64,000 bases of DNA from Enterococcus devriesei (GTDB lineage: Bacteria; Bacillota; Bacilli; Lactobacillales; Enterococcaceae). Shown piece after piece: positions 1-8,707 of this stretch (position 1 is its first letter; every line of letters starts with the position of its first letter). Position numbers and translations under genes: made by a program. The notes beneath the pieces are model-generated. The model saw nothing but the letters and a program-made list of their open reading frames with translations, ran no database searches and was not told where the DNA came from. The stretch is taken from NCBI RefSeq assembly GCF_001885905.1, contig NZ_JXKM01000003.1, forward strand, positions 340,405 through 404,404, in the 5' to 3' direction.

Positions 1-235
1 GGTAGAGGTCGCGAACCTTATTAACCCTATGGAGTGTAGAGACACGATGAAATAGGACTAGGAAGTTTCGCCGAAATGTACAAAATTCTCTAAGTTTTGT
101 ATGTTGGGACGCAAGCAAATAACTTGCGGACTGTCTTAGCAGTGATGCTAAGTTGCGCTATGTTTTTGTGAGAGGGAACACCATCTTCTTATTATCTGCA
201 AGCGGCCTTATACACAAATCGGCGGCTTTTTTTTG
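1..235 (+). promoter_or_regulatory. Lysine (L-box) riboswitch, 5' end cut by window edge
   Basis: The leader carries the conserved blocks of the lysine riboswitch in order: TAGAGGTCGCGAAC (3-16), a TCGCCGAA block near 68-75, TTGGGACGCAAG with its partner CTTGCGGACTGTC (about 104-135), and GTGAGAGGGAACACC (about 168-182). An intrinsic terminator follows (200-234). The left strand of the closing P1 helix lies outside the window. In this family bound lysine favours the terminator and shuts off the genes downstream. The next genes encode a polar amino-acid ABC importer, so that importer probably takes up lysine. That substrate is inferred from the riboswitch, not from the proteins. Confidence 0.85.
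200..234 (+). terminator. Riboswitch-controlled intrinsic terminator
   Basis: AAGCGGCC (200-207) pairs with GGCGGCTT (221-228) with one mismatch, and a run of eight T follows. It sits between the L-box core and the importer gene, as expected for transcriptional attenuation. Confidence 0.7.
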
Positions 236-294
236 CGTAGATTTTTCAAAGACACCCTTACCCAATCTCGTGATTTCAAGAAAGGGAGAAAGTT

Positions 295-1893
295 ATGAAT
301 AGAAGAAAATTTTCAGTTATCGCCTTTATCGCATTAGTTATTTCATTTTTAGGAGCGCCGCTACTCACTCACGCGGATGCTAAAACCCCCGAAGGAGAAT
401 TACGGGTCGGCATGGAAGCCGGCTACGCCCCTTTCAACTGGACGCAAAAAGACGACCGCAATGGTGCAGTACAAATTCAAGGAGACCAAGCCTATGCTGG
501 CGGTTATGATGTTCAGATGGCTAAAAAAATCGCGGATAAAATGAATCGCAAATTAGTCGTTGTCAAAACCGAATGGGACGGGCTCTTACCCGCTTTGCAG
601 TCAGGTAAGATCGATGCCATCATCGCCGGTATGTCCCCAACTGCTGAACGTCGCAAGGAAGTCGACTTCTCCGATCCTTATTACGAATCACAGCTGGTTA
701 TCGTCACCCGTAAAGATACAAAATACGCTAAAGCAACCTCTATTAAAGATTTCTCTGGCGCGAAAATCACCGCCCAATTAAGCACCTTTCACTATGGTGT
801 GATTCCGCAAATCCCTGGCGTTAAAAAACAGGAAGCCATGGATAATTTCCCAGCGATGCGGGTCGCTTTAGAATCCGGAACCATCGATGGTTATGTCAGT
901 GAGCGACCTGAAGGGGTCACTGCTGAAAGCGTCAATCCTGATTTAAAAATGGTGGAATTCGACAAAGCCAATGGATTCCAAACCAATCCTGAAGATGTGC
1001 AAGTTTCCGTCGGAATGCGTAAGGGTGATCCTGATATGGCGCAAGTCAATCAAACCTTAGCAGGCATCTCGCAAGACGAGCGAGTACAAATCATGGACAA
1101 AGCTATTAAAGACCAACCCGCATCAGATGAAACGACTAGCAGCTCAGGTAAAAAAGAAAATGTATTTGTTCGTATCCTAAAACAAAATGGTTCGATGTTC
1201 TTACGCGGAACCGGCGTGACTTTACTGCTGGCGATCGTCGGAACCACGGTCGGAACTTTGATTGGTTTACTCGTCGGAGTCTTCCGTACCTTGCCTGAAT
1301 CAGACAACGGCGCAAAACGCGGCCTACAAAAAGTGTTTGGCTGGTTGTTAAATGCTTACATCGAAATTTTCCGGGGTACACCAATGATCGTTCAATCTGC
1401 GGTAATCTATTACGGGATCGCGATGGCCTTCGGAATTGATTTGAATCGAACAGCCGCGGCACTCTTCATTGTTTCGATTAATACTGGAGCTTATATGTCT
1501 GAAATCGTTCGTGGTGGGATTTTCGCCGTCGACCAAGGACAATTCGAAGCCGCTCATGCAATCGGAATGACTCATGGACAAACAATGCGCAAGGTCGTCT
1601 TGCCGCAAGTCCTACGGAATATTTTGCCAGCAACTGGGAATGAACTAGTCATCAATATCAAAGATACCTCGGTATTAAGTATCATTTCAGTTTCTGAACT
1701 GTTCTTCCAAGGGAAATCCGCAGCCGGAACGAACTACATGTTCTTCCAAACTTACTTCATTATTTGTGTGATTTACTTTGTCTTGACCTTCACCGCAACG
1801 CGGATCTTACGCTTAGTCGAGAAAAAAATGGACGGCCCATCCGCTTATGTTCGTTTAGATGACGTTGATGTAGCCGTTGGCGAAGACAAATAA
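295..1893 (+). CDS. Amino-acid ABC transporter, fused substrate-binding and permease protein (probable lysine importer)
   Basis: This 532-residue protein has a signal peptide ending near LTHADA (about residue 28). A periplasmic-binding-protein family 3 domain follows (about 35-265, including GYAPFNW and the PTAERRK segment). The second half is a HisM/GlnP-type permease (about 290-510) with several membrane segments and an EAA loop around 419-450. Fusion of receptor and channel in one chain is common in Lactobacillales. The ATPase gene follows. A GGGAG ribosome site precedes the ATG. The L-box upstream suggests lysine as substrate; arginine or histidine cannot be excluded from the protein alone. 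Confidence 0.9.
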   Translation: MNRRKFSVIAFIALVISFLGAPLLTHADAKTPEGELRVGMEAGYAPFNWTQKDDRNGAVQIQGDQAYAGGYDVQMAKKIADKMNRKLVVVKTEWDGLLPALQSGKIDAIIAGMSPTAERRKEVDFSDPYYESQLVIVTRKDTKYAKATSIKDFSGAKITAQLSTFHYGVIPQIPGVKKQEAMDNFPAMRVALESGTIDGYVSERPEGVTAESVNPDLKMVEFDKANGFQTNPEDVQVSVGMRKGDPDMAQVNQTLAGISQDERVQIMDKAIKDQPASDETTSSSGKKENVFVRILKQNGSMFLRGTGVTLLLAIVGTTVGTLIGLLVGVFRTLPESDNGAKRGLQKVFGWLLNAYIEIFRGTPMIVQSAVIYYGIAMAFGIDLNRTAAALFIVSINTGAYMSEIVRGGIFAVDQGQFEAAHAIGMTHGQTMRKVVLPQVLRNILPATGNELVINIKDTSVLSIISVSELFFQGKSAAGTNYMFFQTYFIICVIYFVLTFTATRILRLVEKKMDGPSAYVRLDDVDVAVGEDK

Positions 1894-1943
1894 ATGAACA
1901 GCACCTTCTCAAACAGGAACTCTGAAAACCAGAGATTGATGAA

Positions 1944-2062
1944 GGATGCCGGTGTTACCTCTTGCTTTAGCAAGTTAATCCCATGATATAAAGCATGAGA
2001 AGCGAGCTTATTTTTCTGATCTTCGGAAAAATAAGTACATTTGAATCGAATAAGGAGGATCA
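1944..2062 (+). repeat. Leader repeat, divergent copy, before the ABC ATPase gene
   Basis: This gap between the permease and ATPase genes holds an inverted repeat (CTTATTTTTC, 2007-2016, with GAAAAATAAG, 2026-2035). The motif ATGATAT lies upstream and a segment like AATCGAATAAGGAGG runs into the ribosome site. The same order of blocks is seen on the minus strand before glmU, mprF, recA and other genes. This is the only copy in plus orientation, and the gene behind it is also on the plus strand. The variable stem is poorly preserved here. Confidence 0.5.
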
Positions 2063-2064
2063 TT

Positions 2065-2808
2065 ATGAGTAATATCATTGCAATCGAGCATTTGAAAAAA
2101 AGTTTCGGCGACAACCTCGTCTTAAAAGATATCAGTATGAACGTCAACAAAGGAGAAGTCGTGACCATTATCGGCGCCTCTGGTTCTGGTAAATCAACCT
2201 TTCTCCGCTGCATCAATTTATTAGAAACACCAACAGATGGTAAAATTTTGTATCAAGGTGAAAATGTTTTGGCGCCGGGATATAATTTGCCAAAATACCG
2301 TACTCACTTAGGAATGGTTTTTCAATCCTTCAACTTGTTCAACAATATGAACGTTTTGCAAAACTGTATGAGCGGCCAAGTAACCGTCTTAGGCCGGAAA
2401 GAAGAGGAAGCGAAAAAAGTCGCATTGGAGAACTTGGAAAAAGTTGGCATGGATCGTTTCGTTGACGCGAAACCGGCACAGCTTTCCGGCGGGCAAAAAC
2501 AACGGGTCGCAATCGCTCGGGCCTTATCAATGGACCCCGAAGTGATGCTGTTTGACGAACCAACCTCCGCTCTCGATCCAGAAATGGTCGGCGATGTGTT
2601 GCAGATCATGAAAAAATTAGCCGAAAGCGGCTTAACGATGGTGATCGTCACTCATGAGATGGCTTTTGCCAAAGAAGTTTCCGATCGCGTGATCTTCATG
2701 GATCAAGGTGTAATCGCTGAACAAGGCACACCTGAGGATATCTTTGTTAATCCAAAAGAGGTTCGGACCAAAGAATTCCTACACCGCGTCTTGCATCCTG
2801 AACCATAA
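2065..2808 (+). CDS. Amino-acid ABC transporter ATP-binding protein
   Basis: A 247-residue ATPase of the GlnQ/HisP type that drives the importer encoded just upstream. Walker A is GASGSGKST (about 37-45), the signature is LSGGQKQR (about 140) and Walker B is VMLFDEPT (about 161). The start was taken at 2065 because AAGGAGG lies five bases before that ATG. An upstream in-frame TTG at 2041 has no such site. It is separated from the permease gene by about 170 bases of structured RNA, which could tune the ratio of the two subunits. A strong terminator follows. Confidence 0.93.
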   Translation: MSNIIAIEHLKKSFGDNLVLKDISMNVNKGEVVTIIGASGSGKSTFLRCINLLETPTDGKILYQGENVLAPGYNLPKYRTHLGMVFQSFNLFNNMNVLQNCMSGQVTVLGRKEEEAKKVALENLEKVGMDRFVDAKPAQLSGGQKQRVAIARALSMDPEVMLFDEPTSALDPEMVGDVLQIMKKLAESGLTMVIVTHEMAFAKEVSDRVIFMDQGVIAEQGTPEDIFVNPKEVRTKEFLHRVLHPEP

Positions 2809-2817
2809 ACAAAAAAA

Positions 2818-2866
2818 AGGCTCTGACAGAAAAGCAATTACTGCTTCTGTCAGAGTCTTTTTGCTA
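2818..2866. terminator. Bidirectional terminator between convergent genes
   Basis: CTCTGACAGA and TCTGTCAGAG form a long hairpin flanked by A-rich and T-rich tracts on both sides. It can end the ABC operon on the plus strand and the TMEM175 gene on the minus strand. Confidence 0.85.
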
Positions 2867-3460
2867 CGCTTTCTTTCGATGAAAGATTTTTTCATAGTAC
2901 CTATTCGCCGTACGGTAAGAAATCACCCAAATACCCGAAACTAAAAAGCGGCCAAATATTCCGATTGGTGGAAAAATAAAGACGCCCGCCATCACCGCGA
3001 AATTAATTACCATTGACACTCTGCTGCGACGATCTCTTCGTAGCACTTTTGCAACATGGCTGTTCGGATCATTCGCCTTGATTAATTGATCAGACAATAT
3101 ACCATAAGAAAAACTCCACATCGTATAAATAATGACATAGGACATTTCAGGCCAAAATTCCCCAGGATCGCGACCAACCCAACTTGTCACAGCCGGACAT
3201 AACGTTAGCCAAAATAACCAAAAAATATTTGCCCAAATCACTCGATAATTGATTTTTTCCGCCATCTGCATCATCCGATGATGGTTCACCCAAATGACCG
3301 CGACAAAAATAAAACTGACGACGTAAGCAAATAAAATATTCGTAATAGCTTTCAAAGAAGCCAGCGTGGGTGCATCTGGTATTTGGATATTCAACACCAA
3401 AACGGTTAAAACTATCGCTACTACACCATCTGTAAATGCTTCTAAACGGGATTTTGTCAT
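2864..3460 (-). CDS. TMEM175-type potassium channel family protein (DUF1211)
   Basis: This 198-residue membrane protein begins with RLEAFTDGVVAIVLTVLVL (residues 5-23). That is the first-helix signature of bacterial TMEM175 homologues, in which an FSD-type motif (here FTD) lines the pore. About six hydrophobic segments follow, which is the usual single-repeat bacterial architecture. Family members form tetrameric potassium-permeable channels in the cytoplasmic membrane. A ribosome site (AGAAAGAAGG) precedes the ATG. It stands alone, convergent with the ABC operon. Whether it truly conducts potassium is inferred from the family. Confidence 0.85.
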   Translation of the reverse strand: MTKSRLEAFTDGVVAIVLTVLVLNIQIPDAPTLASLKAITNILFAYVVSFIFVAVIWVNHHRMMQMAEKINYRVIWANIFWLFWLTLCPAVTSWVGRDPGEFWPEMSYVIIYTMWSFSYGILSDQLIKANDPNSHVAKVLRRDRRSRVSMVINFAVMAGVFIFPPIGIFGRFLVSGIWVISYRTANRYYEKIFHRKKA

Positions 3461-3538
3461 TTTTTCACCTTCTTTCTTAGAATAGCATGAAATTTGTTTT
3501 TAACTATATAAAATTACTCACTTTTTGTCTGTTAATAA

Positions 3539-3567
3539 CTGACAGTTCTGTGTAAATAAAGTACAAT
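3539..3567 (+). promoter_or_regulatory. Sigma-A type promoter for the Mga-like regulator
   Basis: CTGACA (3539-3544), a 17-base spacer and TACAAT (3562-3567) lie about 67 bases before the start codon. Confidence 0.6.
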
Positions 3568-3633
3568 TATAGGAGGTATTCTGGTTAAAAAAGTTCATAT
3601 TAATAGAGTAATTTAATAAAAGGAGGAAAACAG

Positions 3634-5136
3634 ATGTCATATGAGGAACTTATGTTTGATTCGTCGCTCCTCTTACGTTTTAATATTTTTAAATATTTAA
3701 ACCAATCTACAAAACAAATCTTGTCGATCAGTCAATTATCAGAAGATTTAGAACTAAATTATCAACAAAGCGTGATTGAGCTAAACGAAATCGATCAAGA
3801 ACTAGCGGAGATCAGTCCGAATCACGAGACAATCATGATGCGTGCAGGTAAGGTTAACTTGGAGAATCTCACTGCGACGATCGATATTTATCGCTACCAT
3901 CTATTGAAACAAGCAGTCCCGTTCCAATTCATTTTATACTTCATGAATGAAGAAAATCCAACAATCGAAAAATTTTGTGAAAAATATTTTGTCAGTCGCT
4001 CGACCGTTTCTCGCAAAATCGATAAATTAAAAAAACATCTGAAGCGTTTCAATATCCGTTTTACATATACAGAAGCTGGCATGTCTGGTGATGAACGTTT
4101 GATTCGTCTAGCGTTGTTTGATCTTTTATGGTTAGGAACGCGGGGAATTGAATGTCCGCTAGTCGTGGATCAACACCAGCTTGAGCAAGTCATGAATACT
4201 TATAAAGATTATTACCCACTGGCTCGGACTTATTTTGGTACGCAAGAAATTAAATTATTTAGTTGTATCAATTTGATCCGCATCAAAAATAAAAAGTTCG
4301 TTAAATACGATCCTCGTTACAACTTTTTAATGAAGGACAATCCTTATTATGATTTCACTTCATTGCGAGAGCTCATTGAAGAACCACTAACGACTCGCCA
4401 AGTCAAAGGGGAATCCAGTTTTATTTATTTCCTTGCTCACTATTCACCATTTTACACGATTCGCGACGATCCAAGTATGAAACAAGCCATCCACGATTTT
4501 GATGCGCGGCCAAATCCAGTCAATGATTTTGTGATGGAGTTTCGATTGTTCGCTAAAAAGGCACTATTTCCTGACCGTCCTGAAGTAATGGATGATCCGC
4601 TCGTTGTATCAAATCTTTTGAACATCACGTTTGGCTACTTTATTTTCCGCCAGCCTTTCCCAAGCATCATTGAATTAGTGATGGATCCGAACGAAAAACA
4701 AACACGCGGCGAATACATCCTGTTCCAAAATATCCAAAACTTTATGCAGATGGCTAAAGACAATCCTTCTTACAGCTTCATTAGCTCTGTTCATCCGATG
4801 CTAACAAGAGGATTCAAACGACTGCTGCTGCCGTACTTTAATCAATTCCCTTATGCAAAAAATTTGAGTGTCGGTATTGCTTTGGAGCATAATGCAATCT
4901 TTGTTCGCGACCTGTATCGCTTTTTAGAAGATTTACGTTTTATCAATGCCGAGCCTTACGATGTTTCATTGAAGGATGATTATGATTTAATCATTAGTTC
5001 TTCTTCATTATTGAAAAAGGAAAAACCACATATTCCATTGTATCAACTAGATTTTCCTTATACAAAAAATGAATTAGTTCCATTGTATATCGAATCACGT
5101 AGAATCTACGATAAGAAAAATCGCGTCTATGAATAA
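3634..5136 (+). CDS. Mga-family helix-turn-helix transcriptional regulator
   Basis: This 500-residue protein resembles the Mga/AtxA group of Gram-positive regulators. It has an N-terminal winged-helix region (about 10-70), a second HTH (about 110-150, around KYFVSRSTVSRKIDKLKKHLK) and a long region where PRD-like and EIIB-like domains are expected. Regulators of this group often respond to sugar-phosphotransferase status and control surface or virulence genes. A strong ribosome site (AAAGGAGG) precedes the ATG. It is monocistronic, with its own promoter and terminator. Its targets cannot be told from sequence. The repeated sRNA genes lie directly downstream, but no link is shown. Confidence 0.82.
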   Translation: MSYEELMFDSSLLLRFNIFKYLNQSTKQILSISQLSEDLELNYQQSVIELNEIDQELAEISPNHETIMMRAGKVNLENLTATIDIYRYHLLKQAVPFQFILYFMNEENPTIEKFCEKYFVSRSTVSRKIDKLKKHLKRFNIRFTYTEAGMSGDERLIRLALFDLLWLGTRGIECPLVVDQHQLEQVMNTYKDYYPLARTYFGTQEIKLFSCINLIRIKNKKFVKYDPRYNFLMKDNPYYDFTSLRELIEEPLTTRQVKGESSFIYFLAHYSPFYTIRDDPSMKQAIHDFDARPNPVNDFVMEFRLFAKKALFPDRPEVMDDPLVVSNLLNITFGYFIFRQPFPSIIELVMDPNEKQTRGEYILFQNIQNFMQMAKDNPSYSFISSVHPMLTRGFKRLLLPYFNQFPYAKNLSVGIALEHNAIFVRDLYRFLEDLRFINAEPYDVSLKDDYDLIISSSSLLKKEKPHIPLYQLDFPYTKNELVPLYIESRRIYDKKNRVYE

Positions 5137-5143
5137 AAAAATG

Positions 5144-5190
5144 AACCGCCCGACAAGAGTTTTTATTTCCTCTTGTCGGACGGTTTTTTT
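5144..5190 (+). terminator. Terminator of the Mga-like gene
   Basis: ACCGCCCGACAAGAG pairs with CTCTTGTCGGACGGT, followed by seven T. The stem has about 14 pairs and one mismatch. Confidence 0.9.
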
Positions 5191-5293
5191 CTAAAATACG
5201 TTTGACTCTATTTACCAAAAACTAATCTAATATTACTTATTGACTTTATTTTTCTTAAAGTTAACGGATTTGCTAGTCTTTCATCACATTTTT

Positions 5294-5399
5294 TTCATAA
5301 CTAGTTGTTACTATATATGCAGACCAACAAACAACCCTAACACTTTTTCATTTTTTAACTCCTTTGCTCGTCGGCCACCCACCGACGAGCTCTTTTTTT
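5294..5399 (+). ncRNA. Putative small RNA, tandem copy 1
   Basis: A promoter-like block (TTCATAACTAGTTG, then TATATA near 5313-5318) precedes a transcript of about 79 bases (roughly 5321-5399). The transcript contains CCAACAAACAACCC, then AACTCCTTTG, then a terminator hairpin GCTCGTCGG/CCGACGAGC (5366-5374 and 5382-5390) with loop CCACCCA and seven T. No open frame is conserved between copies. AACTCCTTTG is complementary to a strong Shine-Dalgarno sequence, so base pairing with mRNA ribosome sites is possible. Called an RNA gene from conservation and promoter-terminator layout; no expression evidence is available. Confidence 0.65.
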
Positions 5400-5480
5400 A
5401 TAAAAAATAATTTATTTATCCTCATGAATTGAAAAGCCCAATTTCTTTACAGTTTTTTTAATATTCGAACATTCATAGTT

Positions 5481-5595
5481 CACAAATTATTCATAACTAG
5501 TTGCTATTATATAAGCATACCAACAAACAACCCTAACACTTTTTCATTTTTTAACTCCTTTGCTCGTCGGCCACCCACCGACGAGCTCTTTTTTT
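5481..5595 (+). ncRNA. Putative small RNA, tandem copy 2
   Basis: This second copy starts 196 bases after the first. The block TTCATAACTAGTTGCTATTATATAAG precedes a transcript of about 5517-5595 that is nearly identical to copy 1 from CCAACAAAC through the terminator (stem 5562-5570 and 5578-5586, seven T to 5595). The DNA between the copies is not conserved, while promoter block and transcript are. This suggests selection on the RNA, not a fresh duplication. Confidence 0.65.
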
Positions 5596-5679
5596 GCTTG
5601 CGGATGTTTGAAAAAACTAATTCAGTTAAAATGCCATTACTTTTTCTTAACTTATTATCTTATTTATCGTCGAGCATCG

Positions 5680-5797
5680 TTCACAATTTATTCACAACTA
5701 GTTGCTATTATATAAGCATACCAACAAACAACCCTAACACTTTTTCATTTTTTAACTCCTTTGCTCATCGGCCACCCACCGATGAGCTCCTTTTTTT
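5680..5797 (+). ncRNA. Putative small RNA, tandem copy 3
   Basis: The third copy lies 201 bases after the second, with transcript about 5718-5797. The terminator stem reads GCTCATCGG (5763-5771) and CCGATGAGC (5779-5787). Compared with copies 1 and 2, a G-C pair has become an A-T pair by changes on both sides, a compensatory substitution that supports a real RNA hairpin. The CCACCCA loop and the anti-Shine-Dalgarno segment are unchanged. Confidence 0.65.
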
Positions 5798-5902
5798 ATC
5801 TGTAAAATGAAACCCCTTAACGTGAATTAGCTGTGGCTTCTATTAATCGCAAGCAGATCGTTAATCCTTTTTCTCAAAAAAAATTTGTCACTTTAACTTT
5901 CA

Positions 5903-5947
5903 AAAGCCATGGATCGTCATCCAACGATCCACGGCTTTATTTTTTCA
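5903..5947 (+). terminator. Orphan plus-strand terminator, possible fourth RNA or attenuator
   Basis: AAGCCATGGATCGT pairs with ACGATCCACGGCTT and is followed by ATTTTTT. No plus-strand gene lies upstream other than the sRNA copies. GATCGTT at about 5857-5863 could pair instead with AACGATC in the right arm, which would be an anti-terminator arrangement. The sequence is unrelated to the three sRNA copies. Function unknown. Confidence 0.5.
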
Positions 5948-5960
5948 TCTCTTTATCAGT

Positions 5961-5995
5961 ACAAAAAACTAGGCACCCGCATGGAGTGCCTAGTA
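5961..5995 (-). terminator. Terminator of prs
   Basis: On the minus strand ACTAGGCAC and GTGCCTAGT form a nine-pair stem followed by a run of T, directly after the prs stop codon. Confidence 0.85.
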
Positions 5996-6001
5996 ATAAG
6001 T

Positions 6002-6973
6002 TTATTTTTTATGTGTTTCAAACAACGGGCTAACAGGTTTATTTTCATGGATGCGTTTGATAGCATCGCCCATTAATTCACCAACGCTGATTTCATCGAT
6101 TTTGTCGATTTTGCGTTCATCTGATAAGTAGATTGAATCAGTCACAACTAAATGCTCGATCGCTGAATCTTGAATCCGTTGCATTGCTGGACCAGATAGA
6201 ACGGGATGAGTACATGAAGCGTAGACTTTTTTCGCACCAGCTTCTTTTAACGCATTAGCTGCTAGTGTGATGGTACCTGCTGTATCGATCATATCATCGA
6301 TAATCACACACGTTTTGCCATCGACTTTTCCGATGATGTTCATCACTTCAGCAACATTCGCTTTCGGACGACGTTTGTCGATGATCGCGATTGGAGCTTT
6401 CAAGAATTCGGCTAATTTACGAGCGCGTGTTACACCGCCGTGGTCTGGTGAGACAACTACGACATCATCGCCGCAGATTTCTTTTTCTAAGAAATAATCT
6501 GCAATCAATGGTGCACCCATCAAATGGTCAACCGGGATATCAAAGAAGCCTTGGATTTGTGAAGCATGTAAATCTAACGTTAACAGACGTGTTGCTCCTG
6601 CTTTTTCAATCATGTTGGCAACTAGTTTTGCAGTAATTGGTTCCCGTGCGCGTGCTTTACGGTCCTGACGTGCATAACCGTAATAAGGCATTACGACGTT
6701 GATTGTTTTTGCACTCGCGCGTTTCAAGGCATCGATCATAATCAAAAGTTCCATTAAATTATCATTTACCGGACTACTTGTTGACTGAACGACATAGACA
6801 TGACAGCCACGAATACTTTCCTCAATATTTACTTGAATTTCGCCATCGCTAAATTGAGTGACAGAACTTTTTCCCAGCTCTACACCAACTTCTTCAGCAA
6901 TTTTTTCAGCTAAGGGACGATTTGAGTTCAAAGCAAAAATTTTCAATCTTGGATCAAAATAATGTTTCGACAT
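6002..6973 (-). CDS. prs: Ribose-phosphate pyrophosphokinase
   Basis: It makes PRPP from ribose 5-phosphate and ATP, feeding purine, pyrimidine, histidine and NAD synthesis. The 323-residue protein shows the flexible-loop segment YARQDRKAR, the metal-site segment [13 protein letters not shown] and the PRPP-binding loop [12 protein letters not shown], all typical of class I enzymes. The start was placed at 6973, where GGAGGT lies seven bases upstream of ATG (MSKHYFDP). A longer in-frame version to 7000 lacks a good ribosome site. It follows glmU with a gap of about 100 bases, the same neighbour order as in Bacillus. Confidence 0.97.
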   Translation of the reverse strand: MSKHYFDPRLKIFALNSNRPLAEKIAEEVGVELGKSSVTQFSDGEIQVNIEESIRGCHVYVVQSTSSPVNDNLMELLIMIDALKRASAKTINVVMPYYGYARQDRKARAREPITAKLVANMIEKAGATRLLTLDLHASQIQGFFDIPVDHLMGAPLIADYFLEKEICGDDVVVVSPDHGGVTRARKLAEFLKAPIAIIDKRRPKANVAEVMNIIGKVDGKTCVIIDDMIDTAGTITLAANALKEAGAKKVYASCTHPVLSGPAMQRIQDSAIEHLVVTDSIYLSDERKIDKIDEISVGELMGDAIKRIHENKPVSPLFETHKK

Positions 6974-7070
6974 GGGGACCTCCACTTTCTTTTTAAGCAT
7001 ACGCTACCGATTATATACCATTTCAAATAAAATACTAGTCATTTCCATTTAAGAAATCAAGAGATTTTCC

Positions 7071-8438
7071 TTAAAAAGGCAAGTGACTGGCATACCCAGC
7101 TTTGTTTACTTGACGAGCTCGAGCTATAGCCATATCGCCTTCTTTGACATCTTCTGTAATGGTTGAACCTGCCGCTGTGACACTATTGTCTGCGATAGTG
7201 ACTGGGGCAATAATATTGGTTCCCGATCCGATAAAGACATGATCACCCACTGTTGTATGGTGTTTATTTTTCCCGTCATAATTGACAAAAACCACGCCGC
7301 AACCGACATTGATATCTTTACCTAGTGTTGCGTCACCGACATAGGTTAAATGACCGACCTTCGTATTTTCTCCGATGGTTGCTTTTTTAATTTCGACATA
7401 GTTGCCGATATGCGCATTTTCACCGATATCCGCTTGTGGACGTAGATGGGCATGGGGACCCACATCCGCATTTTTGCGAACGATCGCTTCTTCTAAGACG
7501 GAAGACTTGATCTCAACATTGTCTTCAATGATACTGTCTACGATCTTTGAATGAGCCCCAATCACACAATCAGAGCCAATCACTGTCTTGCCTTGCAGCT
7601 GTACACCGGGTTCGATGATCGTATCTGAACCGATCTCAATGCCGGCGTCAATGTAGGTTGACGCTGGATCGATAAAGGTAACACCATTGACCATATGCTG
7701 ACGATTGATGCGGCGACGCATGATTTCATTCGCGTTAGCTAAAGCGATACGATCATTAACACCTAGGGATTCTTCAAAGTCTTCTGTTTGATACGCTGCG
7801 ACTGTTTGACCGTCATTTTTTAAGATTTCTACGATATCGGTTAAATAATATTCGCCTTGGGCATTATTCGTGCCGATTTTTTCAAGGGCGGCGAATAATT
7901 CTTCGTTGTCAAAACAATAAGTGCCCGTGTTGATTTCTTGTGTCCGGGCTTCTTCTGGTGTTGCGTCTTTTTGTTCCACGATTTTTTCAACGATGCCAAC
8001 ATGATCACGTAAGATTCGGCCATAGCCCGTTGGATCTTCTGCATGAGCGGTCAAGATCGTGGCACTAGCCTTCTTGCCTTGATGATAATCAAATAAATTG
8101 TTCAAGGTTTGCGTGGTTAATAAAGGCGTATCGCCGCTGATGACTAACGTGGTGCCCTGCTTACCTTTTAAAAATTCCGCTGCTTGCATGACTGCGTGCC
8201 CAGTCCCTAATTGTTCTGCTTGCAACGTATATTCGCTACGGTCACCTAATTGCTCTTTGACCATTTCCGCCCCGTGGCCCACGATCGTCACAATCTCTGT
8301 TGGCTCAGTCTCAACTACTCGTTCAATAATATGTTCCACCATCGGTTTGCCTGCTACAGGATGCAAAACCTTGTATAATTTTGATTTCATGCGAGTTCCC
8401 TTACCCGCCGCTAAAATAATCGCATAACGATTTTCCAA
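7071..8438 (-). CDS. glmU: Bifunctional UDP-N-acetylglucosamine pyrophosphorylase / glucosamine-1-phosphate acetyltransferase
   Basis: The last two steps to UDP-GlcNAc, precursor of peptidoglycan and teichoic acids. The 455-residue protein has an N-terminal nucleotidyltransferase domain with [11 protein letters not shown] (about 10-20) and a C-terminal left-handed beta-helix of hexapeptide repeats (about 250-445). Length and domain order are standard. The start codon is TTG at 8438, preceded by AGGAG with nine bases of spacing. The leader directly upstream contains two tandem copies of the leader repeat described for this window. Downstream is prs. Confidence 0.97.
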   Translation of the reverse strand: MENRYAIILAAGKGTRMKSKLYKVLHPVAGKPMVEHIIERVVETEPTEIVTIVGHGAEMVKEQLGDRSEYTLQAEQLGTGHAVMQAAEFLKGKQGTTLVISGDTPLLTTQTLNNLFDYHQGKKASATILTAHAEDPTGYGRILRDHVGIVEKIVEQKDATPEEARTQEINTGTYCFDNEELFAALEKIGTNNAQGEYYLTDIVEILKNDGQTVAAYQTEDFEESLGVNDRIALANANEIMRRRINRQHMVNGVTFIDPASTYIDAGIEIGSDTIIEPGVQLQGKTVIGSDCVIGAHSKIVDSIIEDNVEIKSSVLEEAIVRKNADVGPHAHLRPQADIGENAHIGNYVEIKKATIGENTKVGHLTYVGDATLGKDINVGCGVVFVNYDGKNKHHTTVGDHVFIGSGTNIIAPVTIADNSVTAAGSTITEDVKEGDMAIARARQVNKAGYASHLPF

Positions 8439-8440
8439 AA

Positions 8441-8646
8441 GAAGTCACTCCTATTTCGTTTTAATGGATTTATTTTTCTAAGAGAAAAATAAGTTTGATT
8501 CTCAACACGTATATCATTCTACTAATGGGCTAAAGCTCAAAGTAGAACTGACATCCTATTTCGTTTTAATGGATTTATTTTCCCAAGATAAAAAATAAGT
8601 CTGATTCTCAACACGTATATCATTTTACTAGCTGAACGTAAAAAAG
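8441..8646 (-). repeat. Leader repeat, two tandem copies (105-base period), upstream of glmU
   Basis: Both copies read, in gene sense: a stem arm, TTAG, the complementary arm, ATGATATACGTG, TTGAGAATCA, then a hairpin (TTATTTTTC with GAAAAATAA), then CCATTAAAACGAAATAGGA. In the copy next to glmU the variable stem is GTTCTAC with GTAGAA. In the distal copy it is TACGTT...AGTAAAAT, built on TTTTTAC with GTAAAA. The CCTATTTCG blocks on the plus strand lie at 8450 and 8555. The proximal copy ends in the glmU ribosome site; the distal one merges with the purR terminator. Confidence 0.75.
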
Positions 8647-8704
8647 GCTAGCTCATTAGACTCCCAATTAAAAAAAGTGGAGAGAGTCTGAAAAACTAGC
8701 TTTG
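8640..8704 (-). terminator. Terminator downstream of purR
   Basis: On the minus strand AGACTC pairs with GAGTCT inside a larger GCTAG/CTAGC stem, followed by CCTTTTTT. It ends right at the distal leader-repeat copy. Confidence 0.6.
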
Positions 8705-8707
8705 AAT

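Noticed and set aside
1894..2064. Second riboswitch between the ABC genes
   Set aside because: Some inverted repeats are present, but no known riboswitch core was found; the region fits the leader-repeat family better.
5598..6033. Small open frames over the sRNA region
   Set aside because: They run through promoter blocks and terminators, lack ribosome sites and are not conserved between the three copies.
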